A stretch of 64,000 nucleotides of DNA, taken from contig NC_057768.1 in assembly GCF_010389155.1 (NCBI RefSeq), positions 25,987,966 to 26,051,965 of the forward strand, read 5' to 3'. Every line of letters starts with the position of its first letter. The stretch's first letter is position 1. The DNA is from Erigeron canadensis. Lineage: Eukaryota > Streptophyta > Magnoliopsida > Asterales > Asteraceae. Shown piece after piece: positions 23,400 through 35,205 of this stretch. Made by a program: the position numbers and the translations under genes. The notes under the pieces are model-generated. The model saw only the letters and a list, made by a program, of their open reading frames with translations. It was not told the origin of the DNA and searched no databases.

Positions 23400-25660
23400 A
23401 TCTAGCTACTTAATTTATGTTTTACTTGTCAAATTTTGTATTTATGTGGTTATACCCAAAAACTGATTCTTTTGATGGGAAATTTTTATATAAATATCAG
23501 AACTTGTGATTAATTATCATAACTTTTATTAATTTATCACAATCTGTACAATTTAATAAAGTATAATTATGATATATTAATCAAAAGTTTTGGCTAAGAG
23601 ATTTATCATTATTATTTTTTTAAGAACTTTAAATTATACGGTTCATCCAAAAAGTCAGATAAATGATGCGAATGGATGGCTATTTTCTAAACTAATATAT
23701 GATTGTACGGACTTCTTAAAATAAAGTTAGTCTCTGTATATCTTGTATCATTTTTAATTAATTAAAAAGATCTCAGGTATTTTTGACAGAGCACATCAAT
23801 AGCATCACCATGTACAAAACCACGAGGAGTTGTAAACTTCATTGCAGAAAATCACACCGAAAACAGTGAGAATCATCCCGCTAGAAACTTTGTCTCCATG
23901 GCATCATACTTTTAGTGTACATCTGTGATCTGTCAAAGTTTCATTAAGCTTTGATTCTTGAAACAAGTGTCTAGATTTTTATTTTGAATATGTCGGGCGC
24001 CTGATATCCCGACCATTATTTTAGTAACCCGACCAGATTATTAATAACAGGGACCCGCTTTTTACTCTATCATATATATCATTATAAACATGGGGGCCCA
24101 CACTTTTTGGTTGAGATACCAAAAAGTGTAGTTGGAATACTAGGGGTGTTAGGAACTATGCGATTAATTTTCATATATCACCATTAATTAAGTGTACATC
24201 AGTAATGAACTTTTACATCTAATATATGTCTCACCATTTAATACACCTGCTATCTAAAATACATGATTTACAAGACTACTATAAAATAATTTACAAAATA
24301 TATCCTACAATTCCTAATTAAAAAAACAAATTATTTTTCTTTATTTTAATTAACTTTACATTCATAGCTTACATTATTACTCGTACTACACAGTCATTAA
24401 CACAACCGTTGTCGCATCTGTGTGGACATACATTTAGTTTTTACAAGTTGTTTCAACATGATAGATAGATTCTAATATAAACCCTTAGATATTAGATAAC
24501 TTATTATCATCTAATTAAAGTTTAAAAGAAAATCAAAATATTGAGCCAAAGGTATCTAAATTTGGCGGAGAGTTGTACCAAATTTGGTATGAAACGCTCA
24601 AAGTTTTAGTATTGCTTCAAAAACTACTGCAAGTTTGTTGTCTTGGTTGGGGGTGGGGGGGGGGGATTTTCTAATACCAAACCACCAAATTTATAGTTTT
24701 TTAGTGTATATATTGAAGATGGTATAAATAGATTATATCGTAATCTATACTATGTTAGAAAGTTTTTGAGTTAAATTAATTCTTAAGATTACTGTAGAAC
24801 TTTTTAAGAACTATGAAATTACTATACTACTTTCTCTATTAGATGAAAATTACGTTAATCAAAAACTTTTATATTTGCATATTTCACAAGCAAATAAAAA
24901 ATATTAAAAGTTAAATATGTCAATATGCTGGAATCTACGAATTATGTTCTTGGTTCGCTGAACACCCCCAAAGTTAATATTACAAGTTACGGGATTTGTT
25001 AAACACGACATGAATTTTGTTCTTGCTTCGGTGATCCAATTCGCGAACCCATTCGCGTACCAAAGACAAAATACATCGAACTAGTATGGGGTGGTTCGAC
25101 GACCCCAAATGGGTGTGGTTCAGCAAATTAGAAAGAAAAAGTTCGCATTTTGAAAGAACTAGATTTTGTGATTTTGATTTAACTAGTAATTAAACATTGC
25201 AATTATCAAAGATAATACATTAAATGGATGAATTAAACAAAGGATGAAGTAGTTTTTAAGCATTTTTTTTTTTTTTTGATATTATGTATTTGGTTTTTAA
25301 CTTTTTATGTTTAAAGACTTGTAAATTAGTTTTGAAGTATTGAAAATGTTTGGACGTTGGAATATTCAATATTTTTATGTATGATAATATTTTGAAATTC
25401 AAGTTCACCAAACCGAAACGAACCAAATCGATCCAAAATGAGTTTATGCCTAGCTCCCCGAACTGGATTTGTGGGACCTCATGAATTGCAATATCAAATT
25501 GTAAATCCGAACTGGAAATAACTGCGAATCGGGTGACTATGTGCTGGATAACCCAAATATGACAGTTGGTATAGCCAAGTGCCGAGAGCTATGAATTTTA
25601 TTTTTAGCTTTGATTTATATGGTTTGTATATATGACGTCTTAATATAACTTCGTATACAA
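23400..25660. other. AT-rich intergenic with diverged repeats, no gene seen
   Basis: There is a G run at about 24648-24664. Blocks rich in TTCGC/CGAACC occur at 24955-25130 and 25400-25530 and look like old transposon pieces. No gene was recognised. Confidence 0.4.
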
Positions 25661-25669
25661 TTTTTTAAT

Positions 25670-25843
25670 GGGAAATGATTAATATCCCTAACCAAAAGAC
25701 CTAATAATCCTCCTAACTATGAGATGATGACATGTGAAAAGATCAGGAAACAAGATTAGGAAAGAAAATTAGTGTACCACATGCCCCCTTCTTAATATAT
25801 TAAGGAGATTAGGCTATTCGTTTAGAAGGATTTATCATTTTCC
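25670..25843. mobile_element. MITE, about 174 bp
   Basis: The ends GGAAATGATTAATATCC and its diverged mirror (right side ATTTATCATTTTCC) are inverted for about 40 bp. TTTTTTA flanks both sides (25661-25667, 25844-25850). The superfamily is uncertain. Confidence 0.55.
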
Positions 25844-25850
25844 TTTTTTA

Positions 25851-27950
25851 TATATATTTTTAGACTTTGGACAATATCCATGTGAGTTAAACTTTTTGAC
25901 CAATAAGATCACTCTTTTCCATAATCATCCAATGGAGAGCCTCGAAGGTCAAAACTTGACATCGAAAATATAATCTAAGTAGTTGTTGATTGTAATTTAT
26001 ACTAACTAATTAATTAATGAATGTGAATTAACGTTTTATTAGTATTTTAGAATAAAAAACTATATTAAGAATATATATGTGATATTTTTTTGATACATTA
26101 TAACCTGATATAAGAGGGAAGAGAGTCATATGGCTTAAACTCCCAATCCTTCCAAATCTCACTAATTACATATCTTCAACTTATTTTTTTCTTTTTAACC
26201 CTCCTAACCATTTTTCACGGCATTCATCACTTTCTTAACCCTCTTAAAATTATTATTTTTTAAACAAGTGGTCCCCCCCTCCTTTCACATGCTCTCAAAG
26301 GCTATAATCCTTCAACCCGCAACCAGTTAAAAGTCTTTCCAACCCCAACCCCAACCCCCTCTCAACCCTCAATGATGGCGGCGGTGTGCCTGGAAGGGTT
26401 AGGCCAACCCGCATGCCAACCCTCTACCACTCCCTTCCCCCCTAAAGTTAATAATTCTACTAATACAATAATTGTAAAGCAAATAAATTAACTAACACAA
26501 TAATTATTATATAAAATAAAATATGAAAATGTTAATAACAACTTAAATCGCCTCTTTGGATTTCTCAACAAGCAATATATAAATTTTAATGCACTAAGTT
26601 TTTATTGTCATTTACAAAACCCATAAAATAACTTTTGCATTTACTAAATTTTAAACATTTAAATTAAACATATAAAGTCAGTATCTTTATTATGACTTTT
26701 TTTTTTTTTTTAACCTTCGGATCTATCTCTTTTCTTTCTCAACCTTTTTTTTGTTCATAATTTTTATACCGCTTATGTTTATGTGTAATTTTGACTTAAA
26801 GTATAATGTGTAAATAGACCCATCATATGTGTGGTTAAAAAATCTTATACAAGGCTTATGGGATTCCATTTTTTATACTGGTTTCATGACGTTACTTGCC
26901 TAATACAGCCCAACCAATCTCTGCCACTATATATTATAACAAATATACCATACATCATTTTATTTTAAAAGTTAAATAAGTAGATATTAAAGATTCAAAT
27001 CGCTAGTTTTAAGTTTTAACCCCCATATTTGCATATTCTACCAAAACAGGATTTTTCTTTTTAAATAACAGGTTTAAATATAAAGTGACTGAAAGATACT
27101 TAGAAAAAAAAAGAGTTTTGTTAATATCCAAAAAAAATATATATATTTCTATATGAATTGGCTATCTATCTAACTTAGGTAGTGTTTATTCGAGACTTAC
27201 TAAACTCAGTTATGACTTAATCAAATATATTTAATCCATTAAGTCATGTTTGTTTTTGACTTAATAAAAAAAAAACAATTATATTGGCCTAATCTATACA
27301 AATGTTATCAATCCATTCACACTTATCAATTTAGTCACTTAATGATTAATAAAACACACGAACCCTTACTTATCTTACAAAAACTCTCACTTTAAATGTT
27401 GTCCATTTTCTTTCGTACATGAAACTCGGTTAAAAAAATCTTATTCTCCTCTATTTAATATATAAATAATATTTATAAAAAAAGACTAATATACAAATAT
27501 TATTTTTTACTTAAAAAGTTAGCTAACTGTTCACACAAACTACTTACGTTATTTAATTAAACATAAACAAGTCTAACTATTCACAAAATGCCACGAATTG
27601 GCAACATCACTACTTCACAAAACCGAGAATATATCCATTCATATTCAATTATTCATAGAGAAAATAATAATCCATCAATCCCAAATCTTGGACTCAAGCA
27701 TCAAAAGCCCAATAAAAGATAACCCAACAATCCAACCCAAATCACAAACTTATAGCGCGTGCTACCACGCTCTAGAAACGCGTCTCAACTAACTAATAAT
27801 AATGATAGCTAAACTCTACCATTTTACATAAACTCTAGAACTACAAACAAGACTCCAATTTTGGAACCATATCATCATTACTATTACTATAAATAATAAA
27901 AAATTTATATATCAAAAATCAACAAAACCATTTTATCTTAGAAACATAAA
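25851..27950. other. AT-rich intergenic, upstream of the zinc finger gene
   Basis: A C-rich block with CCAACCCC repeats lies at about 26275-26450, and there is a poly-T run near 26698. No gene was recognised. The ORF at 27598-27792 has no recognisable domain. Confidence 0.4.
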
Positions 27951-28262
27951 AACAAGACCGATCGGTTCCTCAATTATTGTTATTAAGGTATATCTATATC
28001 TATTAGTGACTTTTAATTAATGTTATGATAATTAATTTGTGTTTGTTTTTATTTATATCTTATGATTAATCATGATCATGTAATATTCTTTTTAAGAATT
28101 TTGATGATCTTATCTTGGAAGATCATTTAATTTTAATTTAACTTCAATTATTATTTACTTCCATATCATGATTTAATATTTGCAGATAAATTTGGAGAGT
28201 GGTAATATTTATATATATATATATATAATTATATATAAATATCTATATCTACAGTTGATAGG

Positions 28263-31200
28263 ATGGATGTAGCTGCGGATCATGTTGACTCTGCCAAAAT
28301 TTGCAGTCACTGGTATATAGTACTTTTTTTTTTGGTTTTTTTTTATATTTATTAGAATTTTGTAGTAGTTATGTGTGTATATGTTTCGTTGTGAGCTACC
28401 GATTATCGGGTAAATTTATTAATTTTCGGCCTTTCGTGCTATAATTTTTTTTTCCGTTAGGAATGACAATTATGCAAACATTTATAGAAAATTTACACTT
28501 ATTTATAACTTGTTCAATATGTAACATGGATTGTTATTAGTCATTTGAGTTTTCTTTCTGCCCTGATGTGTATCGTTCTTACAGTGTTGATTCTCCCCCA
28601 TGTCTCTCAATATTGCATCCATATTGACTAAAAACGGGTAAATGGTTGGGAACCCTCTGGTCCCATGTACCTTCTTGGTACCAAAGCGCACACCGTATAG
28701 AACTCATGACCAACAAGTCACCATCCAAAGTAACTATTGTAGTAATATATATAGAATAATCTGATTTTGGGTTGGTGCTAAATGAAAAACCTTTTAGAAA
28801 AAATGGTAATAACCACTTTAAAGCATTATAGTGGCATTTGTTTTAGACATGAATTGCCCAACCCCAATAGACCGGCTGCAACAATGGCTTGTTGTGTTTA
28901 CAAGAATCTGATACTTTTTGTTAATCCTAAGATTAATATATCTTGATAGGGCTAGAGTTTTTCTGATTGTACTGCAATTGCAGATGATGTGTCATATGGC
29001 GTGAACAATTAATGTTCATCTTATTAATGAATAATCCCTGCACAAAGACCATAGCCCAGCGGTATTCGAGTTGACCCAACAACCCAAAAGTTGTGGGTTG
29101 AAGTCCCATAGGAGACAAATGTGTTAGTCGTTATGCGGTGTGTGAATCTTTTCCTTAATTAAAAAGAAAAAAGTGTTGTAACTTGCATCTTGTGAAAATG
29201 GTTGACAGTATCAACACGTATGTTAAACTATCGTCCTCCTTGGGCAGTTGATTTGCATATCTTTGTTACTTTGTATTGTTTTGCTTCTTAAAATTAGTAT
29301 ACTGTACACAGTAGCCTAGGAACTCAGAACTGCTCTCCATTTCCACTGGGTAGAGTATAACTGCCTAATTGCTTGCCTTGCTCAACCGTGCTTCTTATCT
29401 TATTTTATGTGTTATGTTTCTCGGTACATCTAATGAGCTATGTATTACAATATTAGACTAGTCACTTTAGTCTAATGCAGTCGTTATTATTAACACATAG
29501 CATAATTGGAACATGGTTCATATTCTATAGTCTATATTGTGTTTGTTAATTGTTACTAAATTGGACGTTCTTTTGTTTTTGTATGGTTATCATTATCTCA
29601 TTTAATTAAGAACAATAGGTAAAAATATTTATTTGCCGAAAATTGATATTTTCAGTTTTGAGCTTGTTATATTTAATGCTTCTTCTTCTTCTATGCCCTT
29701 TCTTTACGGGTTCCTTTTTCTTAATGGTGTGTTTTCTCTTGTTTTTCATTATAATGCTTGATAGGCTTGTTGCATATCAAATTTATGTACTTATGCTTTT
29801 GCTGATATCACAAAGCTTATACCTGCAGTGACAGAGCTATTCCTTCTTCAAATATTGATCTGCATTATGCTCACTGCTCACGTAACTTAGAGAAGTGTAA
29901 AATTTGTGGTGATATGGTGCCCAGAAAGCATGCAGATGAACATTACTCAAGCACCCATGCTCCGGTATGTGATTCCAAGAAAAATAATATTCTCGATCTT
30001 CTATCTGATAATATATTTCAACTGTCAAATATATAGTGTCATTTGTGCAGTATTTTTTGATTTTGCAAATTGCAATGTATTTCGAGAGCTTTGTTTTTTG
30101 TTTAGAGCAAAGTGGATGGTTTAGTTTCTCATATCAACCTGTCTGAGCCAGATCTTTCCTATCTTGTAGCTGAATGTCCAACAAAAAGACCTGCACACAC
30201 CCTGTATATTTGAACGGATTACAGACTTGGAATCCACCCTTTCATTCTTCCACTTGTCAATTTCCACACATGACTGTAAACATAAACATATCAAGGACCT
30301 TAAGCAGTGCCAAAAATATAGTTGATAACTAATTCTTATAATACAAGTGAAAGGCATAATTTATGGGGTCCAATATCCTTGGTCCTATAAGTGTATTTGA
30401 GACAATCTTAAGCTTTCTTCGATAATGAAAATATGTAAGCTCATGTTGGGCTATGCCTCATGGCCTGCCTAAGGGTTGGCTGACTTAGCTCATATAGGGT
30501 CATATAAGCTCTAGTTGTTGACTTGTTACATCACTCATATTGGAAAAAAATTTATAGCATTCCTATAGGAACATCAAGGTCTTATTTTTGGCTGAGCTTA
30601 TATGGATTCACATAGAACTAAGAGTAAGACCGATCAATAAAAACAGAGTTATACTATCCTAAAAAATTACAACTAGACATATAATTTACATTATGGCTCA
30701 TCAAAAATAATTTCTTTATATCTTGGGCTCACAAATTTGCTTGTTGCAGAAAATACGTGTTTGGTATTATAAATGTTGAAAACCTTGCCAAGTTCTAGAT
30801 AGATGTTTTTGTACTTACATAAGACATCTGGTCAAATAAATATCAGGTGGTACTGTCATTGTAGTAAACCTCGCTTTATAGATTCTATAGTATTGGTTTT
30901 TTGTAGTTTAAAGAACTAGTTTTCCTGGATTAACAAATGACCAAAATCCCCTGGCGACAGGTAACCTGTTCACTGTGCAATGAGCTGATGGAACGTGAAA
31001 TTCTACCTGTGCATAAAGGTGAAAAATGTCCGAAAAGAATTGTAACGTGTGATTATTGTGATTTTCCTTTGCCTGCCATCGACCTATTTGAGCATCAGGT
31101 AATAATTGGCAGCTAAACATTTGATGTCCTAAAGGTTTTGTTCTCTAAGATATGAATTATGCCAACATTTCAGGAAGTTTGTGGAAATAGGACAGAGCTA

Positions 31201-31991
31201 TGTCATCTCTGTAACAGATATATTAGACTCCGAGAGATCTCTGCCCATGAAGTCACATGTAACGGTGTTCCTGCTGAAGTTCCCAGGTTTATAGATCAAC
31301 TTCTTCTATGCTTCCTCTCTTATTTCTTGTTTATTGCTCATATTTGTTGGGATATTCCTTTTTGTAAATGGTTACGCTGATGGGAAAAAGAGAAGTGTGA
31401 TCAAACTTTTCATACCATCTTACTCAAAATTTTGCTACAAACATTCAGCATTATCGCCAAAAAGCAGATAGAATAAGGAAAAGCTATAAATAAAGAACAA
31501 AGTTAGCCTAAATTTGCAAAGTTAGTTTGGCTGTTTTTTTTCATTGACATTTGCACAAATTTGGTCTAATAACTCAATCTTGCAATATGTATGTTATCTT
31601 TCTTGTGTGTTTTTCCAAAAATGGTGATTTGATTGCTAAAAAGTAGACAAGTAGGATGATTTGATAAGTTAAAAACTAAATATTATTATAGTGTTTGGGT
31701 ACAGTTTGTGTTGATTAATTGCTTGAAAGTTATTAAAAACATTGTGAAAATTTTTTATTGGAATCAATATTCACTTTTTCTAATCGTTTAACAAAATTTT
31801 TTTAATCATTAACAAGTTATGCTTTTTCTAGGGCAATACGGGAAGCTGAAAGAGACCGGGCAGCTAGAAGGCCGCCACCACAAGACTTCTCCACACGCCG
31901 GCTTTTATTCACTATAGCCATAACTGGACTTGCCATTTTTCTTGGATCACTTCTTTTCCAGAGAAAATCAAACATCAGTCAACTTAACTAA
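28263..31991 (+). CDS. TRAF-type zinc finger protein, tail-anchored (TRAFD1/XAF1-like)
   Basis: Five coding exons: 28263-28312, 29829-29964, 30961-31098, 31174-31286 and 31832-31991. All introns are GT-AG and the frames join cleanly to give 198 aa. The protein has four to five Cys/His-rich units: CSHCDRAIP, CKICGDMVPRKHADEH, CSLCNELMERE, CDYCDFPLPA and CHLCNRYIRLRE, spaced as in plant TRAF-type zinc finger proteins. After a basic stretch it ends in a hydrophobic segment (about 170-188, LLFTIAITGLAIFLGSLLF) and a short polar tail. This predicts a tail-anchored membrane protein facing the cytosol. Animal relatives TRAFD1 and XAF1 modulate signalling; the plant role is not established. ATCTACAG at 28247-28254 may be the acceptor of a 5' UTR intron. 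Intron 1 holds a SINE. Confidence 0.93.
29045..29178 (+). mobile_element. short tRNA-derived SINE in intron 1
   Basis: An A box (TAGCCCAGCGGTATTCGAG) and a B box (GTGGGTTGAAGTCCCA) about 35 bp apart are followed by a short body and an A-rich end (TTAAAAAGAAAAAA). It is a different family from the two longer SINEs in the window. It is not a real tRNA gene: there is no acceptor stem or anticodon arm. Confidence 0.65.
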
Positions 31992-32189
31992 AAAGTCAAA
32001 AGTCAACCTGGAGACCAATAGAAGTCTCGTGTGTTAAACATGTTTGACTATAATTTCATATGACATCATCCCAGACATTACTGGTGATCATTCTGTTTTA
32101 TTTCGTGTATATTGACGTCCAATGAAAATACTTTGCAGTTTGCACTCCTTGTAAGAATATATTCTCTGTTTACTTCATACCCAAAAATC

Positions 32190-32195
32190 AATAAA
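32190..32195 (+). terminator. polyadenylation signal of the zinc finger gene
   Basis: AATAAA lies about 200 bp after the stop codon in T-rich 3' UTR sequence. Confidence 0.5.
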
Positions 32196-32439
32196 ATCTA
32201 GTGTAATTATGAGTTCATAGTTTGTCAAATTAATTTTTCGTGTTATTGTCCTTTACATGAAATTGTAACCCAAGTAAAGAGTTCATGACTTCAGCTCGTA
32301 TATTATAAGACAACATATTTTTTGCTCTTTTAGAAAATGCGATATTTTTCCCCTTACATTAGAAAGATCTTTGCAGAATACTAATGTTATCATCGCAGAT
32401 GTATTGTATCTGAATATTGTCATACGTGTAGAAAGATAG

Positions 32440-32698
32440 GTATATCGTCTTAAGACGGTCAAATGTTTGTTATTCTTTCTTATCTCAAGGTAGCCAAACT
32501 CAGCAAACAGGTATATCGTCTTATGATGTTTTTGGCCGACAAGTATGTTATCTAAACATTTTACACATTTCGACTTTTACCTCTTTGTGGCCGGAGGTCT
32601 TTATGAAAGCAGTCTCTCTACCTTTAGGTAGAGGTAAAGACTATCTACCGTTCACCTCCCCCATGCCCCATTCAAAGATTAGGTCTTGTTGTTGTTGT

Positions 32699-32732
<34 letters not shown>

Positions 32733-32735
32733 GTG
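32440..32735 (+). mobile_element. RTE-type LINE 3' end or RTE-mobilised SINE
   Basis: The sequence contains GTGGCCGGAGGTC, AGCAGTCTCTCTACCT and CCCATGCCCCATTCA, and ends in (TTG)n with one interruption (32690-32734). Plant RTE 3' tails have this structure. About 200 bp are shared with 62030-62236. No reverse transcriptase is present, so it is 5'-truncated or a SINE with this tail. Confidence 0.65.
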
Positions 32736-32745
32736 TATAAAGATA

Positions 32746-33617
32746 AAATACAGTAGCACACACAACATTCTCGTTCATAACATATATGATTCTAATGTGT
32801 TACGCTATCTCTAATAGAGTGTTTGTACACATCGTTTTATATCCTTAGTTGCCCTTCCTTGTTTATGGCATTGAAGCATGTCCGTCTTTACTCGTTCATA
32901 GGGTATATATTCTTAACTAAGGACATGTTCTTAGAAGTTATAGAATATTTATCTTCTTAGAAGTTATAGAATATTTATCTTTTGTTTGTATATAAAATAA
33001 GCATATGTAAGTATGTTTATATGATTGAAAGTACATTTAAAAGATTTTAAAGATTTGTAAAGATTTTAAGGATTTATAAGGATATGGTGTGACAGAAAAG
33101 GGATGTCTAAAGATATGATTAACTTTTTATTACGTTGAACATTATTAAATTGTATATTTTGAGTAAGTTGATATTATAATAATTAATTTCGATCTACATA
33201 TTTGTTTTCCATTTTAATGGAAACTTTCCATGATTATCTACTAAAAATATTTTAAAAGTCATAATATCTTAGAATAAATTACGATTATTCTTTTTTTTTT
33301 TTTGCCTACTTTTAATTAATATTGGATGATGTCATAAAAAAATCAATATTATATATTAAAAAGTCTTCTTTAATATAAAATGACATCATCACAATTTTGT
33401 TATATTAATATAAGAGATAAGAGAAGAGATGATAATGATAAATGATATATTACATTACATTATATATCATACATAGAGATATATAGCAATAGTAATAGCA
33501 ATGAACTTAAAAAGAAGCAATTAATATAACAAATTTTACGATCACCATCATTTTAAAGTAAACGTTAACTTAAAATTTTGATAACCGATTTTGTCAAATT
33601 TGGTCTCATGATGGTCT
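32746..33617. other. AT-rich intergenic, no gene seen
   Basis: A short direct repeat, TTAGAAGTTATAGAATATTTATC, occurs twice at about 32932-32978. A run of AAAGATTT-type repeats lies at 33040-33080. Confidence 0.5.
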
Positions 33618-33622
33618 GATCA

Positions 33623-33985
33623 TGATACGCAAGAAGAGACCAATAAAGATCCCAAAGGAGAACAAGCCCAACAGTCCCTAGCGGGCCAGCGTGCAAAGAG
33701 GCCCATCAAGAAGACGGATAGGCTAAATCTTTAAATTCTTTATCGTAGTGTTTGAACATTTCTTTGCAAGTTAATTTCCTGATTATATGCATGTAGTGGA
33801 GTAGGATAGTGGGCATGATTCCATGTTCCAGGAAATAAGGATCATGGGAAGTTAGTTCCTAGGATCTTTGCATCTTTAAATATTTGTTTGTTTTGCATTA
33901 GATAATATATGAGAAAATTGTTCCAAGTCTTCTATTTCTCTCTTACTTTCTTTGGAGTGTTTGCCTACTAGAAAAGGCTATATCA
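33623..33985 (+). repeat. 5' LTR of the chromovirus
   Basis: TGATACGC...TATATCA, 363 bp. Its first about 112 bp are a copy of the pol C-terminal coding end found in the 3' LTR. Confidence 0.95.
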
Positions 33986-34024
33986 TCTGTTGCTTTCATT
34001 CTCGCCTCAACATTCCAACCAACC

Positions 34025-35205
34025 ATGCCGCCCCGCAAAGACTCAACCTCTGACGAAACCTCCCTCTCCGATCACTTTGAAAAATTAATCACGGTAATCA
34101 CCACCACATCCACAGCCACTCAAACCACCCTAACATCCCAATTAACAGCCCTTACTGAAACCACAAATCAATTGATCAATCATGTTTCCAAATTATCAGA
34201 CCGTTTATCCACCAGTAGCGATGAGGAAGATGCCGACGACGGTCACGACAAACATAAGAAAAAAAGAAAGCCAAAAGTGGAATTTCGATCTACTAACACA
34301 CCTCGTCCCCCCAAAATATCCTTACCACAATTTGATGGGTTTGACCCATTGGGATGGATGTTCCAAGCTGATAGTTACTTCCAGTATTATCATGTCGAAT
34401 CGCAAGAACGGGTCACTTTGTCAGCATTTTACTTCATTGGGGATGCCCTAACATGGTACCAAAATCAATCTGCAAATGGCTTGCTGGGTACTTGGACGAC
34501 TTTTAAACGTTCAGTCGAGTTACGCTTTGGACCTTCCACTTACGACAATCATGAAGCTACCCTTTTCAAGTTACAACAAACCGCGACAGTTCTGGAATAT
34601 CAAACGGAATTTGAACGGTTAAGCAACCGCATACCTGGTATTCACCCTCGCACTCTCCTTAATTGTTTTATTTCCGGACTCAAACCTGAAATCCAAGCAG
34701 ATTTAGCAATTCTTAAACCCACAACATTTGAAGAGGCTTGCGGCCTGGCCCGTCGCATAGAAGACAAACATAACTTTCTACTGTTAAAGCCCAAAAACCC
34801 TTTTATTCCCAAACCAATTTCCCTAAACACCCTAATACATCCACTGTACCCATATTTTCCCATTCCCCTATGGCAACCAACAACAAAAACCCTACCGCTG
34901 TTACTACACCGACTTCCTCAGCCGGCTCAGCCAGTACATCCACTACCACCGCACTGTTACCATCGCCACCAAACCTTTCTCCTGAAGCGATGATTCAACG
35001 CCGAAAAGAAGGGTTATGTTTTCGTTGCCCAGAACGTTTCTTCCCGGGTCACAAATGCAATCCACCACAGTTTCTTCTCATCGTTGACAACAATGATCAA
35101 TCGGTCGATGATGATGTACCACCCGACACTTCTAATAACACCAGCGAACCACCACAATTAATGTCTTTATCCGATGCCGCTTATTTTGGTATGTCCTCAC
35201 TATAG
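34025..35205 (+). pseudogene. chromovirus gag, frameshifted
   Basis: ATG 34025 opens a gag of the Ty3 retrotransposon type. An N-terminal polar region with an acidic run (DEEDADDG) precedes the core from about residue 90 (PPKISLPQFDG, DALTWYQNQ, FKRSVELRFG). After about 34800 the frame changes and the rest continues in the frame of 34870-35205. That part carries the zinc knuckle CFRCPERFFPGHKC (CX2C...HXC), which binds nucleic acid in related Gags. It ends at TAG 35203-35205, after which the same frame continues directly into protease. Confidence 0.85.

Noticed and set aside
29050..29120. Possible tRNA gene
   Set aside because: A and B boxes are present, but no acceptor stem or anticodon arm, and an A-rich tail follows: a SINE head.
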